Positions 51,730 through 62,300 of a DNA stretch of 64,000 bases are shown piece by piece. The first letter of the stretch is position 1. The number at the start of each line of letters is the position of its first letter. The notes below the pieces were generated by a model, which was given only the letters and a program-made list of their open reading frames with translations, was not told the origin of the DNA and searched no databases. The translations under genes and the position numbers were made by a program. The DNA is from Picocystis sp. L7 (taxonomy: Eukaryota > Chlorophyta > Picocystophyceae > Picocystales > Picocystaceae), in contig QXJR01000026.1 of the NCBI GenBank assembly GCA_020975725.1, positions 992,001-1,056,000 on the forward strand, written 5' to 3'.

Positions 51730-51740
51730 GGGGGGGGGAG
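51730..51740. repeat. right target-site duplication of the MULE (11 bp)
   Basis: GGGGGGGGGAG, identical to 47932-47942. Confidence 0.6.
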
Positions 51741-51844
51741 GGGGAGACGTCTCGAAAGGACGTGCTTCGTTTTCCGCGTGTTCCGCTCCGTGCCGTGCTT
51801 CGCGCGCGGACCTCGCCTCTCTTTCGGACGGGTGGACGTGGATC

Positions 51845-52252
51845 ATGGCGTCGTGGAGGAGGGACGGGTTGGCACGGGCGGGAACCTGGCTTTGGAAGAG
51901 AGGGACGGCCTCGGAAGGACGAGGGAAAGGATTGAAGCTCACGGAAGCGGCGGTGGAGAGGCTCAAGGAGATCGGTCGAGGCGGTTCGTCCCTGTTGCGC
52001 GTTCGGGTGGATGCCGGCGGATGTTCGGGGTTCCAGTACCGATTCGATCTGGTGGAAGGGCCTCCGGGAGAGCGGGATTTGGTGTTCGAGAAGGACGGAC
52101 AGAAGGTGGTGGTGGACGACGTGTCGTTGTCCTTCGTGGACGGGGCCACCGTCGATTACGTGGAAGAGCTCATCAAGCAGTCCTTCCAAGTCGTGGACAA
52201 TCCCAACGCGGAGACCGGATGCGGTTGCGGGAGCTCCTTCGCGGCCAGGTGA
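51845..52252 (+). CDS. ISCA2: ISCA2-type A-type iron-sulfur carrier, mitochondrial
   Basis: This 135-residue protein is an A-type carrier of mitochondrial 4Fe-4S cluster assembly. The three cluster cysteines are C60 (DAGGCSGFQYRF), C126 and C128 (ETGCGCGSSF). The domain (about 28-135) includes LKLTEAAVERLKEI and VVVDDVSLSFVDGATVDYVEEL. The basic, acid-poor N-terminus (MASWRRDGLARAGTWLWKRGT) is a likely mitochondrial presequence. ISCA2 is favoured over ISCA1 by GGCSGFQY and the VDNPNAETGCGCGSSF tail. I chose ATG 51845; the open frame upstream runs into the transposon repeat and is not part of the gene. The MULE insertion is about 115 bp upstream. Confidence 0.93.
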   Translation: MASWRRDGLARAGTWLWKRGTASEGRGKGLKLTEAAVERLKEIGRGGSSLLRVRVDAGGCSGFQYRFDLVEGPPGERDLVFEKDGQKVVVDDVSLSFVDGATVDYVEELIKQSFQVVDNPNAETGCGCGSSFAAR

Positions 52253-52799
52253 TCGCCACGCACGTCGGCACGACCCCTCCCCCACGGCCCGGAGGAACGA
52301 AAGAGACGGTGCCGATCGAAAGAAAACGAAAAAGAAAAAATAAATGGCGCACGGATGCGAACCCGCGAGTGAGGGGGTGGTGGTACGGTTGGGGGGAGTG
52401 GATCGTCTCCGATCCGATGCGTTCGGACGGCGCTTCCCTTCCACCTACCGGATCGGTTCGCCCGTCCATCCCCGTGGTGCGAAGCGCAAAACGTGCCTTT
52501 CTGTGTGGGAAGGATCGCTCCCCTCTCCCCTCTCGCCCTCCCTTCCTCTGCGCCACGCGACGGTGTGGGGGGGGGGGGGGGTCCGTCCCCCCCCTCCCAT
52601 CCGCTGGGTCCCCCCCCCTCCCCCTTCGAGGCCGGGGAGGGAGAGGGGGGGTAGGAGGGGCAGGGTGGCGGCTCCCCCCTCCTGGGACACCGGGAGGGGG
52701 TGGGTGCACCAGAGAGGGAGAGGGAGAGAGGGAGGGAGAGGGAGAGAGCCAGCGCCCATCGGACCGACGGCGGGTGCGAAGGAAGGAACCCACCACGAC
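52253..52799. other. spacer between ISCA2 and eIF3c
   Basis: 547 bp with extreme base runs: a G15 run at 52567-52581 facing C8 runs just after, then GGGA/GAGA purine repeats to about 52750. The G and C runs could pair or form a quadruplex. No gene. Confidence 0.5.
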
Positions 52800-55650
52800 A
52801 TGGTGCGTGTTGGGAAAAAAACGAAGAGGAAAGGGATGGGAAACGCGAGACGTGGGAGGAAACCAACTGACGCCGTGAGACGTGCACGGAAACGAAAACG
52901 CGTGGTCTGGGAACGTGCAGGCGTCCAGGTTCTGGGCCGCTTCTTCTTCTTCTTCTTCCGAATCCGATGGTGAGGAAGAGGACGTCACCACGTCGTCCAC
53001 CGACACGTCCACGGACGGGTCCGATTCCGAAGGAGAGGAGCAGCAGAGGACGGCCAAAGCGAGCAAGTACCTGGCCGGCGATTCGGACACGGACAGCAGC
53101 GACGACGGGAGGAGGATCATACGATCCAACAAAGAAAAGAGACACGCCGAACTCGCCGGAACCTACGAAGAAATGATCAACAAGACCAAAATCAACGATT
53201 GGGTGGCCATCGCCACGCTGTTCGAGAAACTCAACAAACAACTCGAAAAGGTCAAACGGACGGGTGGCATACACGGCACGGAAACGCCCAGGGTCTACGT
53301 CAAAGCCATCGCCATGCTCGAAGAGTACCTGCAGGAGACGATGGCCAATCCAGAAGCCAAGCAGAAGATGAGCTCCTCCAACGCAAAAGCCCTCAACGGA
53401 ATGAGGCAGAAGATCAAGAAAAACAACAAGGAGTACGAAGCGGAGATCGAGCAGTACCGGCAAAACCCCGAAAGCCCCGTCTCCGAATCCGAGTGGAGCG
53501 AATCCGAAAGCAGCGAGTCGGAAACGGACGAAGAAGGCGACGAAGACCAAGAAGGGTTCACCAAAGTCGAAAAGGCCAAAGACAAGAAAAAGAACCTGAG
53601 GACCTTCGACAACGTCGATCCGAAAGATATCACCTGGGAAATGGTGGAGAACAAACGCAGGGAGATCATCATGGCCAGGGGGAAGAAAGGGACCGACAAA
53701 CAGGAACAGATCGAAGCACTCGTGTACCTCGTCTCGGTCGCCCAAGCACCTTCGCAGGAACTGGAACTGCTTGTGGACATCGTCAACTCCTTGTTCGATC
53801 TCGTGCCCAGCATGTCCTCCCACATGACCACCAAGCTCTGGAAAAAGGTGCTGGGGAAACTCTTCGTGATCTTGGACAAGCTGGAAATGCACCCGCACGT
53901 GGTGATGGACGAGAGAGAGGTAACAGAGGAGGAACTGGAGCTTCAGAAGAAGGTGGCCAACGGGGAACCTCTGCCCAAAGGACAGAAAATCCACCTGGCA
54001 GGTAATATCGTGGCTTTTGTAGACCGGCTCGACGACGAGCTTTTCAAATCGCTACAGAGTATCGATCCCCACACGCAGGAGTTCATTGCCCGGTTGAAGG
54101 ACGAACCCCTTCTTTTGGCCCTGGTGGACAAGGTGTCCCAGTACATGAAGCGCATCGGCGATATGGACGGGGTGGCTCGCATGGCCCTGAAGAACATCGA
54201 GCATGTGTACTACAAGTCCAATCAGGTGTACGCGTCCAACCGGAAGCTGGTGGACATCCTGCACAGTACGGTCAATGCAGCCTCCACAGAAAACGGCCAT
54301 GCTAACGAAGGAGAAATGAACGGTCCGGAGATGTACGACGAAGAGGTAGAGAAGGAGGTGGTCGTTGCACTTCCTAGCTCCTTCTCGCTCCCGGCGGATC
54401 TTCAAGCCTACATCACCGAGCTGACGGTCTTGGTCTACCGTCACGCCTCTGAAGACTTGGTGAAAGCAAGGGCGATGCTGTGTGATGTTTACAACAAAGC
54501 GTTGAACGATCGTTTTTTTGAAGCAAGGGACCTCTTGCTCATGAGCCATTTGCAGGAAAACGTTCAAAGGTTGGACGTTTCGACCCAGATTCTGCACAAC
54601 AGGAGTATGGCACAGCTTGGAATGGCCGCCTTTCGAAGGGGACTGATAAAGGAAACCCAAATGTGCCTGGCTGAGCTTTACGCGGCTGGAAGGGTGAAAG
54701 AGCTCCTTGCCCAGGGCATTCAGCACAGCAGGTATCACGATCGTACGCCCGAGCAGGAGAAATTGGAGGAGAGAAGACAAATACCGTTCCACATGCATAT
54801 CAACTTGGAGCTACTGGAGGCAGTTCATCTGATCTCTGCCATGCTGCTTGAGGTTCCGAATATGGCAGCTTCCTCGAATGACCTCAAGCGCTCTAAAATT
54901 TCGAGCAAATCCTTCTTTCGATTGTTGGAGAGCTCAGAAAAGCAAACCTTCACCGGCCCCCCTGAGACAGTGAGGGATCACGTCCTGGATGCAACGTGGA
55001 ACTTGATGCGTGGGGATTGGGCGAAGGCTTACGCAACTGTGGATTCCATGTCTTGCTGGACACTGCTCGGTGAGAAGAAGGCGGAAGTCCTTCCTATGCT
55101 TGAGGCAAAGATCAAAGAAGAGGCTCTTCGTACCTTCCTCTTTTTCTATGCCCCGCAATACGTGTCCCTCAGCTTGGAGCAGCTTTGTGCCATGTTCTCG
55201 CTCCCGGAAAAGGCAGTCCATAGCATTCTGAGCAAGCTTATGATTTCAGAACAGCTGCATGGCTCCTGGGATCAGCCCACGAAGACAGTAGTGATGCACG
55301 ATGTGGAGCCAACCAAATTACAGCAGCTTGCGGAGTACTTTGCAGACAAGGTTTCAATCCTCGTGGATGCGAACGAGAAGGCCCTGGAAATAAGGACCAG
55401 TGGGGGTGACTTTGGTGGTCCCGTGATCAGCGAGACTGCTGGAAAACGTAGGGGGTTCGAAGAGAGCGGAGGCGTGCGGGTATCCGGACCACGAAAGGAC
55501 AAGCGAAAGGGTGATAGGAAAGTCACCTTTGCTGGTGCAGGGCAGCCTGGCTACAACCAATCAATGAGCTATGGAAACTTCGGGTCCAAGGGCGACCGTC
55601 TTGGACGACGCGAGCGCACCGCCGATAGAGACACAGGCGAGATGGCCTAG
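52800..55650 (+). CDS. EIF3C: translation initiation factor eIF3 subunit C, one intron
   Basis: A core subunit of eIF3 that bridges eIF1/eIF5 and the 40S subunit. The start ATG (52800-52802) stands alone before a 118-bp intron (GTGCGT donor, GTGCAG acceptor at 52920). Exon 2 continues ASRFWAASSSSSSESDGEEED, giving the expected M-x-SRFW start. The spliced protein has 910 residues (human 913). It shows the acidic N-terminal region, NAKALNGMRQKIKKNNKEYEAEIEQYRQNPES near 165-195, ARGKKGTDKQEQIEAL, YNKALNDRFFEARDLLLMSHLQENV near 535-560, RRQIPFHMHINLELLEAVHLISAMLLEVPNMA, and a PCI domain near 700-830. There is no in-frame ATG before SRFW without splicing. The tail is Gly/Arg-rich. Confidence 0.94.
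52803..52920 (+). other. eIF3c intron, directly after the start codon
   Basis: 118 bp, phase 0, ATG|GTGCGT donor and GTGCAG|GCG acceptor. ACTGACG at 52866-52872 is a good branch site 50 nt before the acceptor. Confidence 0.88.
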
Positions 55651-55917
55651 ACGGGTGCGCGCCTGTTCTTACGCCCTGGCAATGGGAGGCTCCTTTCTGT
55701 GTGATGCGTCGTCCTTGAAGGTCCCTTCAATTGATTGCAATCGCAGTGTTCTTTTTCCTTTCCTCGATCCGTCGCCTGACCTTGCTGTCGATGGAGAGCA
55801 CGCGCCTCGCTCCACCCACAATCTGTCGCCAGTAGATCTACCGAGCCGTCTCGTCCAACCAAAGTCTACCTCGCCCTCAGCGTGTGCCGGTCGGTCCATT
55901 TTTGGTGGGACCCTTTT
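55651..55917 (-). other. spacer, possible last exon of the LRR gene
   Basis: Lies between convergent genes. On the minus strand, after an AG at about 55826, an open stretch reads IYWRQIVGGARRVLSIDSKVRRRIEERKK and stops near 55731. It could be a fourth exon of the LRR gene if the GTGTAA at its stop were used as a donor. This is uncertain. Confidence 0.3.
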
Positions 55918-56724
55918 TTACACCGGAAGACCGTCAAGGTTTACAAGTTGTATACCCCGGTGGGAGAGTATGTGCTTTTTGCAGAAGTCGATGCCTTGAT
56001 GGAGTGGATTGCCTGCGATCCGAAGATGTCGAAGCGGTAGGGCAAGCACCGGGTCCAACGCGGACGCTTCGTGGATCGAATTGTCCGACAGATCCAATGA
56101 CAGCAAGGATACGCACGACAGGACGTCCTGCACGTCTTTTTTCGTCCGAAGTTTGTTGTTCGATAGGTTCAAGGTTTTGAGGGAAAGCAGGGGAGGCAAG
56201 CCCGACAGGGTCGTGATGTTGTTGCTCGACAGATCCAGCACCTCCAGCTTTGCCAAGGCTTGGAGGTTCTCGACCCTTGTGATCAGGTTTTTGGACAGGT
56301 AGAGGGACAGCAGATGTTCCAGGTGGTCCAGGTTTTCGATCCTTTGTATGGCATTGTCGTCCAGGTAGAGCGTCTTCAGGCCTGTGAACTTCTGCATGTC
56401 GAATCCTCACGGTCAGCGTCGTAGATCCGGCGAACATCCGGGGGGTTCGCCGAGACGTTCCGTGGTCCTCCGGATCGTACCTCCAAAGCTTTGATCTTCG
56501 TGATTCCTCTGCTGCTGAGGTGAAGCACTTGGTTCAGTTCAGGGCATCGGACGTACCTGCGATGGGTGTCGGCAATACTCCATCGTCAGCCTCCCTTCGC
56601 GGGGCGTCCCAATGGGCATCGAGACGTCCGGTCGGCCGTCCCGTGGGACCGTTCCTCCGCCTTGCCTCCCTCACATTCCTCTTTGCTTGCAGATGTCTCG
56701 CAGTGCTGCTTCGCTCAGCTCCAT
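55918..56724 (-). CDS. DNAAF1/LRRC50-like leucine-rich repeat protein, two introns
   Basis: Spliced from exon 1 (56724-56675), exon 2 (56556-56481) and exon 3 (56391-55918), giving 199 residues. It reads MELSEAALRDICKQRGMYVR, then CPELNQVLHLSSRGITKIKALEKFTGLKTLYLDDN, followed by LRRs (IQRIENLDHLEHLLSLYLSKN, ITRVENLQALAKLEVLDLSSNN, ITTLSGLPPLLSLKTLNLSNN) and the cap ILSHRGIQLVNLDGLPV. The N-terminal L-x-D-I-C, LN-x-x-L-x-L and F/Y-TGL-x-x-L blocks match DNAAF1/LRRC50, a cytoplasmic factor for axonemal dynein assembly. The long C-terminal part of that family is missing. A generic SDS22-type LRR protein is the alternative. It diverges from cornichon. Confidence 0.75.
56392..56480 (-). other. LRR gene intron 2
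   Basis: 89 bp, phase 0, GAG|GTACGA donor and ATGCAG acceptor, with GCTGACC about 25 nt before the acceptor. Confidence 0.82.
56557..56674 (-). other. LRR gene intron 1
   Basis: 118 bp, phase 2, GTGAGG donor and TCGCAG acceptor, with GGCTGACG about 35 nt before the acceptor. Confidence 0.8.
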
Positions 56725-57234
56725 GGCTTGGGACTGGTCAAGTTGACTTGCAAGTGCACTGTGGGCCCGGTGACCGAACCCCGGGGTCCCAACCCTAAAC
56801 CCTACACGTGGGCGATGAGGGGGTTTTTTTCCCTTCGGGATCGCATCGGCGCGTCTTCACACGCGTGAGCGCATCCGTCTACTTACGCGTCGTCCTTCTT
56901 CCCTTTCCGACGCGTCCTTCTTCGTCGTGCGGATCGTCCTTCGTTCCGACGTGCAAGCCGCTTGTCCCTTGCACCTTCCCTATGCTCCTTCCCGTCGCAC
57001 ACCCGTGTGCTTCGACGTGCGTCTTTCTCACTCTTCCATCCATCTTTCGGAAGCGTCCTTCCTTTCCGTTTCCGCGCGCTTCTCCTGCGCCATCCGATGC
57101 AAAGGCCACAGGTCGCGTGCGTCCTTTCCTTCCATCGCCTCCAATCGTTCCCAAGAGGCACGCCGTTCCTCGTCAAGGCCGAGAGGCACACGCCATCCTC
57201 CCACCTCTGCGTGTCCCTCTTTCCCACAACCGTC
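56725..57234. promoter_or_regulatory. divergent promoter region, LRR gene / cornichon
   Basis: 510 bp between outward-facing starts. GC-rich, with pyrimidine-rich CTTCC runs toward the cornichon start. The overlapping frames are not convincing. Confidence 0.4.
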
Positions 57235-57829
57235 ATGTTCGCGTTGGCGTCGATGATGGCGGCGCTGTTGGGATTCGCGTCCGTCGGAATCCTCCTGGGA
57301 CTCGCCATGAGCGCGGTACGGTTCGACGCGTATCGATGGGGTCCACGTGGAAGGAGGAGGGTTGGGCGTCGACGAAGGTGTGCGAAGGGCTGATGGGAAA
57401 GCGTTTCGTCGCGGACGGAAGATGCTGCACCTGGTGGACCTCGAACACGACCACGTCGATCCCTTCGAGGCCACCAGGTTCGTCAATCGACTCAAGGTGA
57501 GGACGGAACCGACGAAAGAGCGACAAGGCGTCGTACCGAAAGGTTCCAAGCTCACGCACGACGGGCCACAGGTGCCGGAGCTGGGACTGCACGTGTTCCA
57601 CTTGCTCTGCGTGGGATACGTGCAAGCCAGGTTCCTCTTTTTCTGGCAGCTCCTCTTCGTGCTGCACCAGCTCTGGAACCTGCATCGAGGGAGGATGTAC
57701 GTAGAAGTGACCAGCATATTCAAGGATCTGGGCGCGGAAAAAAGGAAAACGGGAATACGACTCGGGGTTTACTTCGTGGCGTGCCTGTGGACGGTCTTCA
57801 CCTTGATACGCACCGCGGTCGGGAAGTGA
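57235..57829 (+). CDS. cornichon family ER cargo receptor, one intron
   Basis: A small ER-Golgi membrane protein that loads transmembrane cargo into COPII vesicles (Erv14/CNIH family). Exon 1 (57235-57315) encodes a hydrophobic helix (MFALASMMAALLGFASVGIL onward). A 106-bp intron (57316-57421; GTACGG donor, GGAAG acceptor) follows, then exon 2 (57422-57829) reads MLHLVDLEHDHVDPFEATRFVNRLK. That is the family's D-L-E-x-D-x-x-x-P pattern. Two more membrane helices follow (HVFHLLCVGYVQARFLFFWQLLFVL, and near the end LGVYFVACLWTVFTLIRTAV), with EVTSIFKDLGAEKRKTGIRL between them. Spliced length is 162 residues, normal for the family. The acceptor choice is the least certain splice here. It converges on the TMEM50 gene, 94 bp apart. 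Confidence 0.85.
57316..57421 (+). other. cornichon intron
   Basis: 106 bp, phase 0, GCG|GTACGG donor and GGAAG|ATG acceptor, with GGCTGATG about 30 nt before the acceptor. Confidence 0.72.
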
Positions 57830-57923
57830 GCTTCCACCCAAGCGTCCACCGTACCACGGTGCAGGACGTCACAAGCAGGACTTGACAAGGTCCACCGCGC
57901 CGCTGTTTATTACCTGTCGCACG

Positions 57924-58492
57924 CTAGTAAAGGAGGCCTCCCCCGTCGCTTTGGGAGGACCGGGACACCCAGAAGAGCAGGCCCGATCCTAGAATGAGGA
58001 AGCTCTGTATGACCCCCGCCACACCAGGCCACTTTTCTTCCGACGTAAGGTCCTCGTTCCTGGAAAAGTCTTGCACCATGATCCACACGGCGCCCACCAG
58101 CGACCCGAACGACACCACGTAGCTGAAGAAGAGCCAGAGGCGCACCCCGCAGTCCTCCCCGTCGCTGAACGGATCGTAATCGCTGAGCTCTTCACGGTGG
58201 ATGAAATTGATCATGAGAAGGGCGAGCGTGGCCACACACCCGGGTACGTAAGCAAGGGGTGGAACGCTCACGCCCAAGGCAGCGCTGTGCACCACCGCAT
58301 CCAGCCACAGCCACCAGGCGGCACCGAAGAGCGCCCCCGACAGGATGGTACCTGCACACAACCATCGCGATCCACCAGCGCCCGTCCGTGCCGTTTGTGG
58401 ACCATGACGATTCCAGAAAGGCGCATCCTTGGTCAGTCCACTCCACGACAACGAAATGCCGCACAATGGAACGTAGGAACCATCGCATGCAT
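57924..58492 (-). CDS. TMEM50 (UPF0220) family membrane protein, one intron
   Basis: A small four-helix ER/Golgi-type membrane protein of poorly known function. The conserved part is plain: TILSGALFGAAWWLWLDAVV, YVPGCVATLALLMINFI, GVRLWLFFSYVVSFGSLVGAVWIMVQDF and WPGVAGVIQSFLILGSGLLFWVSR. The frame has no ATG before this part. An upstream exon (58492-58465) coding MHAMVPTFH joined across a 113-bp intron (58464-58352; GTGCGG donor, GTGCAG acceptor, phase 1) restores an N-terminus of normal length. The spliced protein is 151 residues (human about 158). ATG 58483 is an alternative start. The acidic loop SDYDPFSDGED fits plant-type members. Confidence 0.87.
58352..58464 (-). other. TMEM50 intron
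   Basis: 113 bp, phase 1, ATT|GTGCGG donor and GTGCAG|GTA acceptor, with ACTGACC about 85 nt before the acceptor. Confidence 0.75.
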
Positions 58493-59300
58493 CCTGGTTT
58501 TTCGCTTTCCTTTCCCAAACGCAAATCCGGCTCGTGCCGAACGGCACGTCGCGACCGCAGACGGGCGCGCGGCCATCTCGTGCTCCGTCGACGCGCGTTC
58601 GAGCAGCACTCCCTTTCGCCTTCCATCCTGGGAACCCGTGCGCGTGCGTTTGCTTCGTGTTCCACGTTCCGTCCTTCCTGTCGTGCACGCACCGTATCTA
58701 TGCGTGAAATCTTCCAGCCAGACGAGTCCCATCTCGTTCCTCCTCCCAAGCCTTCCTTTCTGTGCGTCTGTTCCTTTTTTCCTGCAACCTTTTCCTTCCG
58801 AAACGGACCCGAAGCAGCGCGTCGAAAGGCGACGAAGGTGTGCGACGAAGCGACGAAATGGAAACGAAGATGGGAAAACAGCCACGTGGACCGTTCGGTT
58901 AACTCGACGGTTAACTTTTCGAGGTGGATTGGCTGCTTCATGTCGAGGTGGATCGCCTGGGCTTGTGACTGTGAAGGAATGGATGCAGTGGTGGCATCCT
59001 TGGACATGATGATGGTGTGCGGGGAACGAGCTGGATTGGTTTGGCCCAGCCATCGTGCGGACAATCGTGCCATATGTGCACGGAAGGTGGAGCTTGGCAT
59101 ACCAGGATCCGAACCGTGGAACGTGGGTACACAAGGTGGAAGAGGCACGTCTCCCCTCTGCTAGGGAACTGATCTAGGATGGATGGGATAAACCTCCCAG
59201 GTGGAATTCCAGTTTCGAGTCTTCCAAATGCACGGCATTCAAAAAGGACTGCATGCAGACCTATGCGTGACATTTATTCCAGTGCTCCTGCCAGGATTGC
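58493..59300. other. TMEM50 upstream region and THOC2 3' region
   Basis: About 800 bp. Long overlapping frames on both strands (58192-59148 minus, 58259-59164 plus) have no domain and seem to be chance frames in GC-rich DNA. GGTTAACTCGACGGTTAAC is a short repeat near 58898-58916. Nothing else. Confidence 0.45.
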
Positions 59301-62300
59301 TCACTTGCCCCTACGCTGACGATGCCTTGGTGGTGGTGGTGGTGCAGAAGGTTGGGATCGAGCACCTGCTTGGGATGGATGCTCTGCACGCTCGCTCCGA
59401 TCCTGCCGATCCAGAACAGCTGCATCTTTGCGGGGTGCTGGTGGAGGTGACCTTGATCGCTTTCGAGAGAAACGCTGATCTCGTCCTCTGTGGCTGTCTT
59501 TGTCCTCCTGGCGACCATAAGAAAGATTCCTGTGCCTATCCCTCTGGTCTGCCATGGATGGGGCTCTTTGTCTTTTGCTATTGCCACGCTCATCGTTTGT
59601 AAATTTGACTTTCCTTTTGTTACCTGCTGGAGGCCTCTCAGGTGGGGCAGGGTGTTTTTCGTCCTTACTCTGGTTGCCTGTCGTCTTAGCAGAAACAGCA
59701 GCTACGTTCGCTTGAAGTGAAGTTCCTGTTGGCTCTAACATTTTCTTGTCACCCATTCTGCTACCCGACTCTTTGCACATATCACCATCCCTTGTTTCTA
59801 CTCCGTCTACATCTGAACGCCCACCCTCAGACTTACCATTTGTTTTTTTCGACTTGCCAACATCCTCCATGCCTTCCTCCACTTTATCCACTTCCATGGC
59901 CATCCCTTTACCGTTCTGTTCTGGTTCTACGGTGGGGTCGACATGTGGAGCATCTTCTTGCGAGATGGTTGGTTCTGCTTCTCCTACAGGCACCTCTCTG
60001 CTTTTCTGCAGTGCATGGAATTCACCACGTAGAACCTGCTCGCGTATGTCTGTGACGTCCAAAGATTGAAGCTCTAAAAGCTTCTCCATAAGTTCCTCCT
60101 CTGATAACATTACCTGGTGCTGTTGCTTCAGGGCCTGAAGATACATGTTTGCTTGCATTTTGATGTCTTGCCTACTTTCGTCCTCCGCAAAAGATCTTAT
60201 TTTTGTCTCAAGAACTGAGGAAAGCGATGCTAGGACAGGGAAGACCTTCACGCTGGCTGTAAGAATGATCAGAGTATTTCTGATATTCATGTACTCTTCT
60301 GAGGAGCTAAATGAAACGAGCTTTTGTGCAAAGGCTGTATACCACTGAATGGTCTGCCTTGCAAAATCTTCCTGCATCTGGCACTTGCGGTCCTCTGGGA
60401 GCTCATTGAAGCTTTTCGCAATCGAGTATGACAAAGTACCCAGCCAAGTGAAGATATCATTGTAGACTACAGCTAAGCGTCCAGCTTCAAGTTCGCTACT
60501 GGCCATCACCACATAGGGTAGTTTCTCCACCATAACTTCTACAAAGGTACTTAGCGAAAAGTTTTGAGCCTCAAAGGCAGCAAGAAACATGACAAACCTT
60601 GAGCAAAACAAGGCGTCCCTGGGGGACATCCTTGCACGGGGCAAAATGCAAAGTTGAATGAATTCAAGCATAGTATCTTGGCTGCTGCTGCTAAACCAGG
60701 TGTCCTTTTGCTGCTGAAGCCATTTTAAAACAGCGGATTGGTTCTTCTTCATCTTCTCAAATTCCTCCTTCATGATCTCCAATGACTTGTTCAGACCACC
60801 AGTTCCGGGTACCGACTGCTCCCTTCTCTTGAGCAAGGATTTCGCTCTCATTTCTTCCATGGTTGCTTTCAGCCTTGCAATTTTGCTGTTGAACTCATAT
60901 TCGGATACATAGATGTCCTGAAGGTTAAACATCCAAAATACCATGTACAGCTCCTTAGACATGTTCCGCAGGGATTTGCCGGGCACGAACAGTGATACCT
61001 TGCTTTGCAGATACTCCAAATCGAATCCTTTGGGTAACACAGTTCCTCGTAGAGATTTTTTTCTGTCCAAGAGTGGACCCTGTCCAAGCAGCGTCTGCTT
61101 CGTCTCATCCATGAAAGGCCTATACATGTGCCATACCACTTCCGGAGCGAGTCCGAATGAGCAGAGCAGTTGCTCAACAGAAGGGAGAGTTTCCTGCGAG
61201 TAGGCAGAAGCATGTATAGCATTGCCAAGGACCTCAGAATACTGCAAGAATGCCTGTTGACAGATGTCGTACATGTTCCCGACAACCTTCAAAAAAGTCC
61301 CGTGGAAATGATAAGCAACTGCACAGGTCTGTTGAGCAATTAAGACCAAGAGAGGTACAGCGAGGGGAGAACCAGAGGGGGACGAGTGCATCAACGCCTT
61401 GCCCAGCCTTTGAAGGTGGCGTAGCGAATCCTCGTGAGCCCCTTCTCTTTCACACGCTGTAGCAAAGAATCTAACTTTAGGGGACAGGGTACTGATGAGA
61501 GCACCGCTTACCTCTTCGACCAAGTCTAGTCCTCCGACTTTGGATATAATCTCACGGAGAACTACAAGATTCAAGTTGTCATCCTTTCTGAGACTCGAAG
61601 TAAGAAGCTGAAGGATGGGTGTAAGCCCTACACCAGGATATGTTCGGCATACCGACCCACAGAAAGCGGCAAGCGATTGAAGCCAGTCAGCAACGTTGAT
61701 CCCATCTTCTTTCAGCTTTTCACGACCAGGCATGACCAAGCGCTGCATTACAATCATGGTGAGCACGTCGAAGCCAAGATCTGTGACAAACCCCAGTGAC
61801 TTGACGATGGGATCAATCATATTGCTGTAAAATTCTATTTGCGTGACAATTGTCTCAAAGACGGCAATAGGATTTGCATGGACAAGTTTGGCTACCGCCG
61901 GTTTCATTTTTTGGATGACTTCCTCATCGCTCGAGATTCTTCGCAGGATTTTCTTTATTTCTGAAATGGCCATGGCAGGGGCACCTGAAGCCCATGTTGA
62001 CTCACCCAGGTTGGCCTTCCAGTTCGTGTAAATTTTGCACCTTGTGGTGAAGGGCATCTCGCCTAATGCTGACCAAACTTCCTTTGATGTGGATGGAAAC
62101 GGGGAGGCCAGGGAAAGGGAGGGCAGAAGGAAGTCTGCCAGGAACGCCTGCGACTGCCGCAATACGTCTCCATGTACATCGCGCTCCGTCCCTTGGGAAA
62201 TGTACAATTTGATGCACCTACTCAGCTTTGCCATGACAACTGGATCCATCCCTAGGGAGTTGTTGCAGTACTCCAACCATTCACAGCAGTCCTCTCCGAG

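Noticed and set aside
58192-59164. Long frames on both strands between TMEM50 and THOC2
   Set aside because: They lack domains. The minus frame overlaps TMEM50 in another phase.
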